NCBI GenBank assembly: GCA_949288455.1
Contig: CASEKF010000066.1
Span: forward strand, 1-61,052
Direction of reading: 5' to 3'
Origin: an uncultured bacterium
Lineage (GTDB): Bacteria; Vulcanimicrobiota; CADAWZ01
Length of the DNA: 61,052 nucleotides
Positions 42,088 to 50,297 of the stretch are shown here, in pieces; the first letter of the stretch is position 1, and each line of letters begins with the position of its first letter. The notes under the pieces were generated by a model. It saw only the letters and a program-made list of their open reading frames with translations, ran no database searches and was not told the DNA's origin. A program made the translations under genes and the position numbers.

Positions 42088-43245
42088 GTGAAGATTAGAT
42101 TGCGGTTTTTAATTGTTTTAATTTTCATATCGTTGTGTTTTTCAGGTTTTTCCTACGCAAAAGTAGTTTCTAAAGGCAAAGTTTCACAGAAACAGCTGTC
42201 TAAAACGTTTGGCGACGTTATTTTAAATGTGAATTTTATGCGTATATCTGGAGAATCCGGAGACGTATTTATGCTTATGAGATCTAAAGCCAGAACTCGC
42301 GATTTAGGTTGGATTCTTTATAATCCCGCAAATAATAAAGTTCTGAAGAAAGGTTTATGCCCTTTTAAATTTGAGAATAAAAAAATAGCCGTTAGCCCTA
42401 ACGCTAAATATGCCTCAGCGTTTAGCAGTTTTCCCACGTCTCTTTATATACTGAACATTGAGACCGGAGAATGGAAAAACATATATGATAATCCTCCTTC
42501 CGATAAGAGCGGCCTTGCAATTTTTGAGCGTTTAGGAGGAGCTTCTACGCAGGATTCTCCTCTATATTTTGTGGATGACGATACCCTGGCTTCAATATTT
42601 CATGATATGAAATATGCCGAGGGAGAAAAAACTACCGTAGATTTAGTTTCGGTTTTTTATAAAATATCTGAAGGTAAACTTTATAAAAGCTTAAGTTATA
42701 AAGCTTTTATAGAAGGCGGAGAAAAAGCGGTTAAAGCTTCCGGAGTTCATGTAGACGGAGCTTTGTCCTTAAGCGGCATAAAATTTCTCGGTTTTAAATC
42801 TTTTATATATGTTCTTAAATCCGGAGAGAAATCTTTTTTGATAAAAGCCGAAGAAGGCAAGGAGTTTGAGCTTATTGACAGCATTGTCGGAGATATCAAA
42901 TATTTGGGAAATAGAACCGAAGACGGAGCTATCTTATATAATTGCATGCCGGCTTCTCAGAATAAGGATAATAACTATTACAGGGAACTTAAAGTTTACG
43001 TAAACGGCAAAATTGCGACAATATCTTCAGGACGGATTCTGGGAGCTTTATGTTCCGGTTCCGATAGTTATATTTTAGTGAATCTTAGCGAAAGCGGACG
43101 ACGTTACGTAATAGATTTATTGAAAGACGGCAAAACTGAGAATTTAACGTCAATATCTAAGTTTATGGTATTTCATTTGGGAGATAAGAAAAATATTTTG
43201 TATTTAACTGATGATCGCGAAGTTCAGTGGTTTGTATTCAAATAA
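42088..43245 (+). CDS. Secreted propeller-like protein, copy 2
   Basis: A 385-aa paralogue of the gene at 39206, with the same GTG start and AAAGGAG site. The signal peptide is VKIRLRFLIVLIFISLCF, ending FSYA. Most of the protein is identical to copy 1 (for example SLYILNIETGEWKN and DDREVQWFVF). Differences are scattered and many are conservative, so the gene seems to be under selection for function. It is followed by its own terminator, then by the end of the convergent GGDEF gene. Confidence 0.7.
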   Translation: MKIRLRFLIVLIFISLCFSGFSYAKVVSKGKVSQKQLSKTFGDVILNVNFMRISGESGDVFMLMRSKARTRDLGWILYNPANNKVLKKGLCPFKFENKKIAVSPNAKYASAFSSFPTSLYILNIETGEWKNIYDNPPSDKSGLAIFERLGGASTQDSPLYFVDDDTLASIFHDMKYAEGEKTTVDLVSVFYKISEGKLYKSLSYKAFIEGGEKAVKASGVHVDGALSLSGIKFLGFKSFIYVLKSGEKSFLIKAEEGKEFELIDSIVGDIKYLGNRTEDGAILYNCMPASQNKDNNYYRELKVYVNGKIATISSGRILGALCSGSDSYILVNLSESGRRYVIDLLKDGKTENLTSISKFMVFHLGDKKNILYLTDDREVQWFVFK

Positions 43246-43260
43246 TTTTTACTTCGTATA

Positions 43261-43297
43261 AGCGGCGTAACTATAAAAAGTTATGCCGCTTTTTTTT
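43261..43297 (+). terminator. Terminator of the propeller-like gene, copy 2
   Basis: Stem AGCGGCGTAACT / AGTTATGCCGCT with one G-T wobble and a 6-base loop, followed by a T-run. It is diverged from copy 1 at the loop. Confidence 0.9.
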
Positions 43298-43328
43298 GTT
43301 TTATAGTTCTCTATTTTGACATGTAAAG

Positions 43329-44909
43329 CTATAGCTTATGATTATTTGGATTGTTGAGTATTACGGTTTTTTGCAGTTCTTCTAAGGCGTATCCATGCTT
43401 AAGTCTATATAATCTTAAAAATATGCCTACAATGCGGGCCAGTTCCGTTATGACTTCAATTTGTTTTAAGTTCCAACATTTTATATCTCTGCATTCGTCG
43501 AATCCTACGAATCCTATATTTTCTCCTTCGTCTGTCAATTCGTAATGTAACATCGATTTGATTCCCTGAGGCTTAAGTATTTCTTGCAGTTCGGGAGTAA
43601 GATCTAAAACGTCGCTGCAATAGAAAAGCCCTTGAGTTTTTTTCATAGAGCTATAATAATTTTTAAGCGTCGTTCTTTTCAGATGCTGAAGAGTATGTAT
43701 CATCGGAGAAATGCCGTTAGCGCACCATTCGAACGTATTGACCGTATATTTGCCATCTTGTGAATTTTCAAATATGTAAACCCGGCTGACGTCGAATGTT
43801 TCGCCTATTATCGCTAAGATAGAGTTGAGCGTTTTAAAAATATCCTTTGCTTCATATAGATGATTGAATGCATGTCGCTGCAAGAAAAATTCCGTAAGTA
43901 GTTCTTTATTTTTTCGCCTGGCGTTTAAGTTATAATGTATTTGACCGAAATCAGACTCGTCTGTTATATCGTCGTAAATAATCGCTATGCCTTTGCCTTG
44001 TGATTTTGCCATATAAAGAGCCGTATCGGCGTTATTGTAAAGCGTTTGGAAATCTGTGCCTGAATAGGGAAAAATGGCGCATCCTAAGCTGCAAGTCACT
44101 CTTTGCGTTTTTCCCGATTTAGGAGCGTTGTCTATTATAGTTTGAATAATTTTTTTTAATTTGGTCTCAATAATTTTTTTTGACTTTACGTTTTTCATGA
44201 AGACGATCATTTCGTCTCCGCCAATTCTTCCTATTATGTCCGAAGAACGAAAAGTTTTCTTTAAAGTATAAGCTATGTTGATAATTATCCTGTCTCCGAA
44301 AGGATGACCGCAGGTATCGTTAATTTTTTTAAAGTTGTCTATATCGATAATAACAAGAGCTCCGGAGTCATGGGGTTCAGCGTGAGATAAATATTCTTCG
44401 ATGAGCATTTGAGCTGTTTTACGATTATAAAGGTTTGTCAGGGGATCAAGTTCCGCTCTTTGTTTTAAATTAATTTGATGTAATTTTTTTTCGGATATAT
44501 CGATAAGAATTCCGGTAACCCGGCTTATATTTTTCTCTTTATTATATTTGCCTTTAAGAAAAACCCATCGTATGGAATTCTGAGAATTTAGTATTTGAAG
44601 CTCCATTTCTACTTTTTGAGATTTGTCAAGTTGAGATATCAGATCTTGCCTGTTTCTTTCATAATGTTCCGGCTTTAATATATCTTTTAAAGACTTAATG
44701 TTTTTTCGAATTTTAGTTTTGTGAGAATAACCTAGCAAAAGTAAAAATTCTTGATTTTTATCGATTATAGTCATATCTTCATCGGTGAGAAAGGTTATTC
44801 CGGCGCAAGGAAAATCTTTGAGAACAGTCGCGTTAGGCGGAGAATTTTTGTTTTCTTTGTTTCTGTTGTGTTTTTTTGAGTTCATTTTTCCGGTTAGCGT
44901 TATCGCCAT
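43329..44909 (-). CDS. PAS-GGDEF-GAF diguanylate cyclase
   Basis: A 526-aa cytoplasmic signalling protein. A PAS domain (about 35-145, with VTGILIDISEKK) is followed by a GGDEF domain (about 150-320). Its signature reads RIGGDEM, so the last residue of GGDEF is Met, while the metal-binding Asp (IDIDNFKKIND) is kept. It is therefore probably an active cyclic-di-GMP synthase, although the fifth residue is unusual. A GAF-like domain (about 350-510) completes it. No membrane segment is present. The last codons (NNHKL) lie inside the duplicated segment, and their copy survives at 40441-40461. The start has no strong ribosome binding site; the second Met at residue 9 is also possible. Confidence 0.85.
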   Translation of the reverse strand: MAITLTGKMNSKKHNRNKENKNSPPNATVLKDFPCAGITFLTDEDMTIIDKNQEFLLLLGYSHKTKIRKNIKSLKDILKPEHYERNRQDLISQLDKSQKVEMELQILNSQNSIRWVFLKGKYNKEKNISRVTGILIDISEKKLHQINLKQRAELDPLTNLYNRKTAQMLIEEYLSHAEPHDSGALVIIDIDNFKKINDTCGHPFGDRIIINIAYTLKKTFRSSDIIGRIGGDEMIVFMKNVKSKKIIETKLKKIIQTIIDNAPKSGKTQRVTCSLGCAIFPYSGTDFQTLYNNADTALYMAKSQGKGIAIIYDDITDESDFGQIHYNLNARRKNKELLTEFFLQRHAFNHLYEAKDIFKTLNSILAIIGETFDVSRVYIFENSQDGKYTVNTFEWCANGISPMIHTLQHLKRTTLKNYYSSMKKTQGLFYCSDVLDLTPELQEILKPQGIKSMLHYELTDEGENIGFVGFDECRDIKCWNLKQIEVITELARIVGIFLRLYRLKHGYALEELQKTVILNNPNNHKL

Positions 44910-45018
44910 TTTTTCGAGTTCATAGTTTTTCTTTATTAATTATAGCATATTTAAATCAAAATATCCGAAAAATTTATAAATGGGGTTTCCCTCTTCTCGG
45001 TCCATACGACCGTTTTTT

Positions 45019-45400
45019 CTAATCGAGTAGGACCCTGCGGTTTTCCTGATAATTTGCTAACGCTTCTTTAATCGTTAGCTTATTCGTGTGTTTCGCCTCA
45101 GTTTTCTTCGGCGAAAGCCCCTGGGAGGCATAAAGGCGCATATAAACTTCCACGCGTTCTTTTTTTGTTTTAAGAAGACCTCTCCAAGCCGCTTGTCCTT
45201 GAAGATTTTTATATTTTTATTTTAAGCTTGCGAAAAAGTCAAGCAATTTAACTTCATTCTGAGTTCCGTCTTTATTTTCGTTTGATAAATCAGCGAATCA
45301 TTTTCCGCAGATATAGAAGCGTTTGATTTCAATCCGAGTAATACGGCTAATGATTTTTGAGTGATTTTTTTTTCTATATTTTTTAATAAAATCCATATAA
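45019..45400 (-). pseudogene. Broken gene with an HTH-like N-terminus
   Basis: Read on the minus strand, a frame encodes NIEKKITQKSLAVLLGLKSN followed by ASISAENDS, an XRE-type helix-turn-helix lookalike. A frameshift then moves to a second frame with DLSNENKDGTQNEVKLLDFF, an in-frame TAA, and QAAWRGLLKTKKERVEVYMR followed by LYASQGLSPKKTEAKH and LTIKEALANYQENRR, ending at TAG 45019-45021. The pieces are contiguous and protein-like, so this was a gene of about 120 codons with at least one frameshift and one stop. It could be a phage or toxin-antitoxin relic. The family is not recognised. Confidence 0.6.
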
Positions 45401-45417
45401 ATCGCCTACTTTTTTTC

Positions 45418-45467
45418 TTAATAAATAAAAGCTGACGAAATAACTTTCGTCAGCTTTTATTTATTAA
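45418..45467 (-). terminator. Terminator of the Gln/Asn-rich gene
   Basis: A perfect 23-bp stem (TTAATAAATAAAAGCTGACG and AAA, with its complement at 45445-45467) and a 4-base TAAC loop. It lies 20 bases past the stop on the minus strand; the 3' arm is T-rich on either strand. Confidence 0.8.
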
Positions 45468-45487
45468 ATATCGTTAATTAGCGCAAA

Positions 45488-47755
45488 CTAAATTCTCACT
45501 CCTCCGCTTGGAGCCGGAGCCGCCGCCGGTTGAGGAGACGCCTGTATATTAGGCTGGGTTGCTTGAGTCTGAGCAGGTTGAGCGCTTGCTTGCTGAGTTT
45601 GTTGATTTTGTTGAGTTTGTTGTTTTGGCTGTTGCTGTTGAGTTTGCCGATTTTGTTGAGTCTGCTGCTGAGGTCTGGTTTGAGTTCTCTGAGCGTTTGC
45701 GCGTTGACCCATTCCCGCTTGCATGGATCGGTTTACTCCGGAATTTTGCCTGCTAAATTGATCGTTCATTCCATTTTTATATTGCTCTTTTATTTTATCT
45801 TGACCCTCTCCGCCGTTTAAAGCTTGAAGTACCGTTTGTTCTACATGTTGGTCTACGATTACTTTTTCTTGATTGACTTGCTCCCAAAGCTGAGAAAGTT
45901 CATTTTCTTTTCCGTTCGTTTGATTTGTTCCCGAAGCCTGTCCGTTTTGTCTTGAAGCGTTTACTTCCGACGCTAAAGAAAGCAGCTGCTGTTCGTATTG
46001 CTGTTTTTTGCCGCTGCCGGTTACGGCGTTGTCGCCGTTTATACCCGCAGCGTTTCCGGTTTGGTTCCCTCTGGAAGCTAATCCGGCTTGCTGAGCGTTG
46101 GCGTTTTGATTTGCACGCTGATTCTGCTGCGCGTTCTGATTTTGTTGAGTTTGTTTCGTATTCTTATTATTTGTATTTGCGTTTTTATCCGCTTTGTTCG
46201 AAGCGTTTGAATTTTTGTTAGACGTTACTCCGGATAATCCTTGCATTCCAAGAAGACCGGCTTGAGAAGCGTTAAGGTTAATACTCATATTCATGGATAT
46301 CTGTCCGGCAGGCTGTCCGACGCTTATGCCCATAGGCTGCATCGTTGGCATTGCCGCCATAGGAGACGCCGTCATTGATATTCCCATTTGAGAACCTGCG
46401 CTAAATCCTCCGCCTTGACGTCCTCCGCCGCTAAATCCTCCTCCGAATCCTCCGCCGAAGCTGAATCCTCCTCCGAAACCGCCTGCGGAACCCATTCCGC
46501 TCATAGTCGGAACTGATAATCCTCCGCCAAGCATACCGCTTTGTCTGGCATTGTTCGCCATAGAATATTGATTCATCATATTCATGGTATTCATGGTGTT
46601 CATCATAGTCATTCCGGCTAGTCCGGCCATCATCATTCCAAGCATAGCGGAATTCGCCCCGCCGTAGCCTCCCATTCCATAGCCTCCGCCGTATTGCTGA
46701 CCGGCGTCTCCTCCGCCAAGATCATGCCCGAGAGACATCAACTGCTGAATGATTTGCTGTTGCTGCTGCTGAGTATTGTTAAGATATTGGTAAATTTGCT
46801 GAAGTTGCTGCTGCGTTTGCTGGAGCTGCTGTTGAACTTGCTGCAGTTTTTGGAGTTCTTGAGCTTTCTGCATCGCCATTTGAGCTTTTTTCATATTAAA
46901 CTGCTGAGCCTGTTGTCCGCTTTGTTGAGCTTGTTGACTCATTTTTTGAGCGAAGTTTTTCAGCTGCTGGGCAACTTGTTTTAATCCTTTCGCTACAGTT
47001 TTTAAAGTTGTAGCCACTACTTTCAACGCCGCGGACAAAGCCGCTCCTACGAATGGAATTCCCGCTACTGCCGTCGCTGCGGCCTGTACTGCCTGAGCTG
47101 CCGATTGTATGCCGGTTGCGGCGGTAGTAAGCGCGGTTGACGCTCCGTTTAGAGCCGTCGCAGCCGCTTGAAGCGTCATTTGTTTCGCTTGAGCCGCTAG
47201 AGCCTGCATGTTAAATTGAGATTCCTGCTGTCCGAAAAAGTTAACGCTTTGCTGCAATAAATTGCTGGTATTCATTTGCTGAGACATTAAGGAATTCGTC
47301 GAGGAAAGGGCCGAGAATAAAGACGTTTGATTATTTTGAGTTTGACTGAGCAGAGCGTATAAAGTGTCGACGTTATCGGTGTTTATATTCATATTCATAT
47401 TCAGCCCGCTTATATTAAACGAACCTGAACTGCCTACGGATACTAGATTCATCGCGGTATTCATATCTTTAAAGCTTAACGCTTTTCCCGCCGAACTCTG
47501 CGCAAAACTAATCTGAGGGCGAGCTTGCTCGTAAGAATCTTCGCCGTTCTTAGCCGCTTCTATTCCCTGTTGAGAACTGTTTACCGAATCTTGTCTTCCT
47601 TGTTTTATCGAATCCACATGGTGTTGTTTAATTTTTTTTCTGGCTCTTCTTTTTTTCCTGGCTTTATTTAATTGAGTTTCAGCGTTTGCAAATTGCGAAT
47701 CAACCGTTGTCGGCATGTTATAGTCAATGTTGAAGTTTACGTTCGAAATATCCAT
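45488..47755 (-). CDS. Large Gln/Asn/Gly-rich protein with coiled coil
   Basis: A 755-aa low-complexity protein with no recognised family. Residues 1-100 are charged (ARKKRRARKKIKQHH). An Ala-rich hydrophobic stretch, VAGIPFVGAALSAALKVVA (about 225-245), could insert into or lie on a membrane. A long Gln-rich coiled coil (about 255-330) is followed by Gly- and Met-rich segments (GGYGMGGYGG, GFGGGFSFGGGFGGG). The last 250 residues are Gln/Asn-rich, prion-like. There is no signal peptide. The build (helical hydrophobic core between unstructured ends) recalls secreted translocators or surface filament proteins, but that is only a shape resemblance. GGAGG lies upstream at a long distance. It is the last gene on the minus strand before a terminator. 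Confidence 0.6.
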   Translation of the reverse strand: MDISNVNFNIDYNMPTTVDSQFANAETQLNKARKKRRARKKIKQHHVDSIKQGRQDSVNSSQQGIEAAKNGEDSYEQARPQISFAQSSAGKALSFKDMNTAMNLVSVGSSGSFNISGLNMNMNINTDNVDTLYALLSQTQNNQTSLFSALSSTNSLMSQQMNTSNLLQQSVNFFGQQESQFNMQALAAQAKQMTLQAAATALNGASTALTTAATGIQSAAQAVQAAATAVAGIPFVGAALSAALKVVATTLKTVAKGLKQVAQQLKNFAQKMSQQAQQSGQQAQQFNMKKAQMAMQKAQELQKLQQVQQQLQQTQQQLQQIYQYLNNTQQQQQQIIQQLMSLGHDLGGGDAGQQYGGGYGMGGYGGANSAMLGMMMAGLAGMTMMNTMNTMNMMNQYSMANNARQSGMLGGGLSVPTMSGMGSAGGFGGGFSFGGGFGGGFSGGGRQGGGFSAGSQMGISMTASPMAAMPTMQPMGISVGQPAGQISMNMSINLNASQAGLLGMQGLSGVTSNKNSNASNKADKNANTNNKNTKQTQQNQNAQQNQRANQNANAQQAGLASRGNQTGNAAGINGDNAVTGSGKKQQYEQQLLSLASEVNASRQNGQASGTNQTNGKENELSQLWEQVNQEKVIVDQHVEQTVLQALNGGEGQDKIKEQYKNGMNDQFSRQNSGVNRSMQAGMGQRANAQRTQTRPQQQTQQNRQTQQQQPKQQTQQNQQTQQASAQPAQTQATQPNIQASPQPAAAPAPSGGVRI

Positions 47756-47863
47756 ATCCGCTATTTCCCTCCTGTTAGTTTGTTTCGCTTAGAGCTATTA
47801 TTTTAGTTATCACTATTTTAAAGAAGACTGTCAAGTTTTTAAGAGTTGAAATATGAAAAAAAA

Positions 47864-48697
47864 CTAATTTTTCTCCTTGTTTTTTCTTTCTTCTTTTTTA
47901 TTAAATCCAACTCTTCTGGTTATTGGCAGAGCCGTTCTCCAATTTTCGCCGATCCAGACGTTTTTATACGGATTTTCGGCAAGATAGAGAACTTTGCCCT
48001 TATCTTCTTCCTTTGGGCGCACGCTCGATTCGTATCTGCATGGAAAATTAAAATTTCCATAATAAGTTTTTCCGTTTTCTATTTGGAATTTATATCTTAT
48101 ATCGTAAAAAGCCGCTCTCTTATCATTATAATAAGAAGTTTTTATTATTTCTCCGTCTCCTGCGATTCCAGAAAGAAAAATATCTTGTATAGAATCTTTA
48201 TCTTTTTTTAGGAAAAACAGGAACCATAAGCCTTGAATTAAGAATAGCAAAGTTATAATAAAAGGGAAAAAAATATCTTCGACGGAGTATGAAAATGGAT
48301 GTATAAGCAGACTGTATTTCCATATCCTGCTTTCTTGCGGACGGTCTTTTAAATATCTTATTTCTATCTCGTCTCCGGGACGCAGTTTTTCCCATTTTGA
48401 TTTTCCTATGGAATCTGAAGTCCTGACTATGGCTCCGGAGGGAGTTTTATACGAGTAAAAAATTTTATATACGCTTTTTTTCCATTCTCTTTTTGCTTTA
48501 TCTTGTCGTTTATCGTATATCGAGGCTTTCGCCGGAACGCTGGAAGCTGAGAATTCAAGTTCCTTCATATATTCTATAATGAGTATTCCGGGAAGGATTA
48601 GAGATATCAAAATTATAAAGCAAATATTTAGGTTTTTTAGTACGTATTGAGATATAAAGGCAAAAAAAGATATTTTTTTCTCGTTGTGTTCGTTCAT
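47864..48697 (-). CDS. DUF3592-like membrane protein
   Basis: A 277-aa protein with two membrane helices (about residues 20-40 and 140-160). Between them is a beta-rich domain of the DUF3592 type (SYKTPSGAIVRTSDSIG and LRPGDEIEIRYL), which recurs after the second helix (YDIRYKFQIENGKTYYGN and VLYLAENPYKNVWI), so it carries the domain twice. Function unknown. Its start overlaps the stop of folE2 by ATGA (48694-48697), so it is translated with folE2 and belongs to that minus-strand operon. Confidence 0.7.
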   Translation of the reverse strand: MNEHNEKKISFFAFISQYVLKNLNICFIILISLILPGILIIEYMKELEFSASSVPAKASIYDKRQDKAKREWKKSVYKIFYSYKTPSGAIVRTSDSIGKSKWEKLRPGDEIEIRYLKDRPQESRIWKYSLLIHPFSYSVEDIFFPFIITLLFLIQGLWFLFFLKKDKDSIQDIFLSGIAGDGEIIKTSYYNDKRAAFYDIRYKFQIENGKTYYGNFNFPCRYESSVRPKEEDKGKVLYLAENPYKNVWIGENWRTALPITRRVGFNKKEERKNKEKN

Positions 48698-49476
48698 CGC
48701 TTAACTCCGGGATTTACGTATGCAAAGGCGTTGTGGTTGTGTATAGATTCTATGGATTCGCATTCTACGTCGAATGACGCGGTTTCGTCTAACGTATTAA
48801 GATATAAAACGGCGTCTCTAACTATATCTTCCACAAATTTTGGATTTTCGTAAGCTTTTTCGGTGACGGCTTTTTCGTCGCTTCTTTTCAAAACGGAATA
48901 AAGTTCTCCGCTTGCCAGTTCTTCTATCTTATGCGTCAAATCTTCGAACCATAGAACGTTGTCTTTGCCATATTCCATATTTATGCGTATTACGGCTCTT
49001 TGATTATGGGCTCCGTATTCGGAAATTTCTTTGCTGCAGGGACAAAGCGTTATTACGGGTATTTCAATGAAAAAAAACGTTTTAAAAGATTGATCGAGAT
49101 ACGCTTTAAATTCGCATACGTAATCTATTAGCCCTGGCTTTCCGCTGATAGGGGCTTTTTTTTCTATAAAATATCTGAATTTAATCTTTATTTCCGACGA
49201 ATTGCTTTTTAATGAATTTCTGGTTTCCTCTAATAGCGATTTTAATGTCTTTTTTGTTATCGGCGTTTTTGCGTATTTGTTTAGTATCTCCATAAAGCGG
49301 CTCATATGAGAGCCTCTTGCATCCGAGGCTAAATCGGCGCAAAGAGCGATTTCAGCCGTGACGGTTTGCAGTCCTCCGGATTTTTCCGGGATCAGCATTG
49401 GAAGTCGGACTTTTTTTACTCCTACTTTTTGAATAGGTATATTTCTAATGTCTTTAAACGATTGTACGTCTATCAT
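48694..49476 (-). CDS. folE2: GTP cyclohydrolase FolE2
   Basis: A 260-aa GTP cyclohydrolase of the FolE2 (type IB) family, which makes dihydroneopterin triphosphate from GTP, the first step of folate and queuosine precursor synthesis. It uses different metals from FolE and is often kept for zinc-poor conditions. The family features are present: RGSHMSRFMEI (His), VITLCPCSKEISEYGAHNQR with the active-site Cys, and HNHNAFAYV near the end. The gene upstream in the operon encodes an AcsE-like methyltransferase that uses a folate cofactor, so the pterin context fits. The downstream gene overlaps by ATGA. Confidence 0.95.
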   Translation of the reverse strand: MIDVQSFKDIRNIPIQKVGVKKVRLPMLIPEKSGGLQTVTAEIALCADLASDARGSHMSRFMEILNKYAKTPITKKTLKSLLEETRNSLKSNSSEIKIKFRYFIEKKAPISGKPGLIDYVCEFKAYLDQSFKTFFFIEIPVITLCPCSKEISEYGAHNQRAVIRINMEYGKDNVLWFEDLTHKIEELASGELYSVLKRSDEKAVTEKAYENPKFVEDIVRDAVLYLNTLDETASFDVECESIESIHNHNAFAYVNPGVKR

Positions 49477-49505
49477 AAAATAATTGACCTTGTATGTGAT
49501 ATTTT

Positions 49506-50297
49506 TTATTTGTTGAGTTTATTTATTCCATGCAGGAAAGAATCGCAGTAAATATCTTGATTTAGAGCTATCTTAGTCGCCGCGGTTAATTGCGTTAACT
49601 CAACGTCTAAAACGTCCGCTATTGCGGCGTCTAGCCCTACGTATATCGCAATAGCTAGAAAAGCTCTATTTATAAGACTTCTGCTTTTACATCTTTGTGA
49701 AATGTTTGAAAGTCCTACTACCGTCTTAGGAGCCGGAATATCCAATTCTTTTATAAATGGAATAGCTTGCAAAACTTCTAGAGGATTGCCTTGCGCGGCT
49801 CTTATAGGAAGAAGAACGGGATCTATATACACGTCTTCCGTTTTAATGCCATAATCGTTAGCCGCCGCTATTATCGCCGCGGCCAGAGCGACTCGTTCTT
49901 CCGCTCCCGAGGGAATTCCTGAATCTCCAATCGTCAACGCTATTAACTGCGCTCCGTATTTGGCCGCTAGCGGCAGCATATTAGTCGATTTTTCAGTTTC
50001 CGCCGACGTAGAATTCAAGATTGGCCTGTTCTTGCACAGTTTTAGCCCCGTCTCCATAACGGAAGGATTAGGAGTGTCGATCGCAAGTTGGACTTCCGGT
50101 AATTGATGAAGTTCGGTTACAATCCATTTCATATCTTCTTCTTGAGTATCTGATGCCCCCACGTTAACGTCCAGATATTTGGCTCCCGCCTCAAGCTGAC
50201 TTTCGGCTAATTTAAGGATAAATTTAGAATCGCGTTCGTCTATGGCCTTTCTAACCGAAGAAAACATTCCATTTATTTTTTCTCCTATAAAAATCAT
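49506..50297 (-). CDS. AcsE-like methyltetrahydrofolate methyltransferase
   Basis: A 263-aa pterin-binding TIM barrel related to dihydropteroate synthase, of the group that transfers the methyl of methyltetrahydrofolate to a corrinoid protein. It begins MIFIGEKINGMF and has AGAKYLDVNVGASD, LAIDTPNPSVMETGL and NSTSAE, all characteristic of this group. The corrinoid protein and the rest of an acetyl-CoA pathway are not in the window. It might serve methionine synthesis or methyl-group catabolism. Its ATG directly abuts the stop of the upstream C39-like gene (TAGATG), and folE2 follows after 29 bases. Confidence 0.85.
   Translation of the reverse strand: MIFIGEKINGMFSSVRKAIDERDSKFILKLAESQLEAGAKYLDVNVGASDTQEEDMKWIVTELHQLPEVQLAIDTPNPSVMETGLKLCKNRPILNSTSAETEKSTNMLPLAAKYGAQLIALTIGDSGIPSGAEERVALAAAIIAAANDYGIKTEDVYIDPVLLPIRAAQGNPLEVLQAIPFIKELDIPAPKTVVGLSNISQRCKSRSLINRAFLAIAIYVGLDAAIADVLDVELTQLTAATKIALNQDIYCDSFLHGINKLNK

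Larger units (their letters stand above)
40461..43348 (+). repeat. Right copy of the tandem segmental duplication
   Basis: It starts with decayed molybdenum-subunit sequence, then has intact EF-hand and propeller-like genes and a terminator, and ends with the same GCTATAGCTTATGATTATTTG at 43328-43348. That end is inside the last codons of the GGDEF gene. It is about 550 bases shorter than the left copy because of deletions in the relic. Confidence 0.9.

Noticed and set aside
47846-48211. 121-codon plus-strand frame over the DUF3592 gene
   Set aside because: It is the reverse reading of a minus-strand gene that has two membrane helices and is coupled to folE2.
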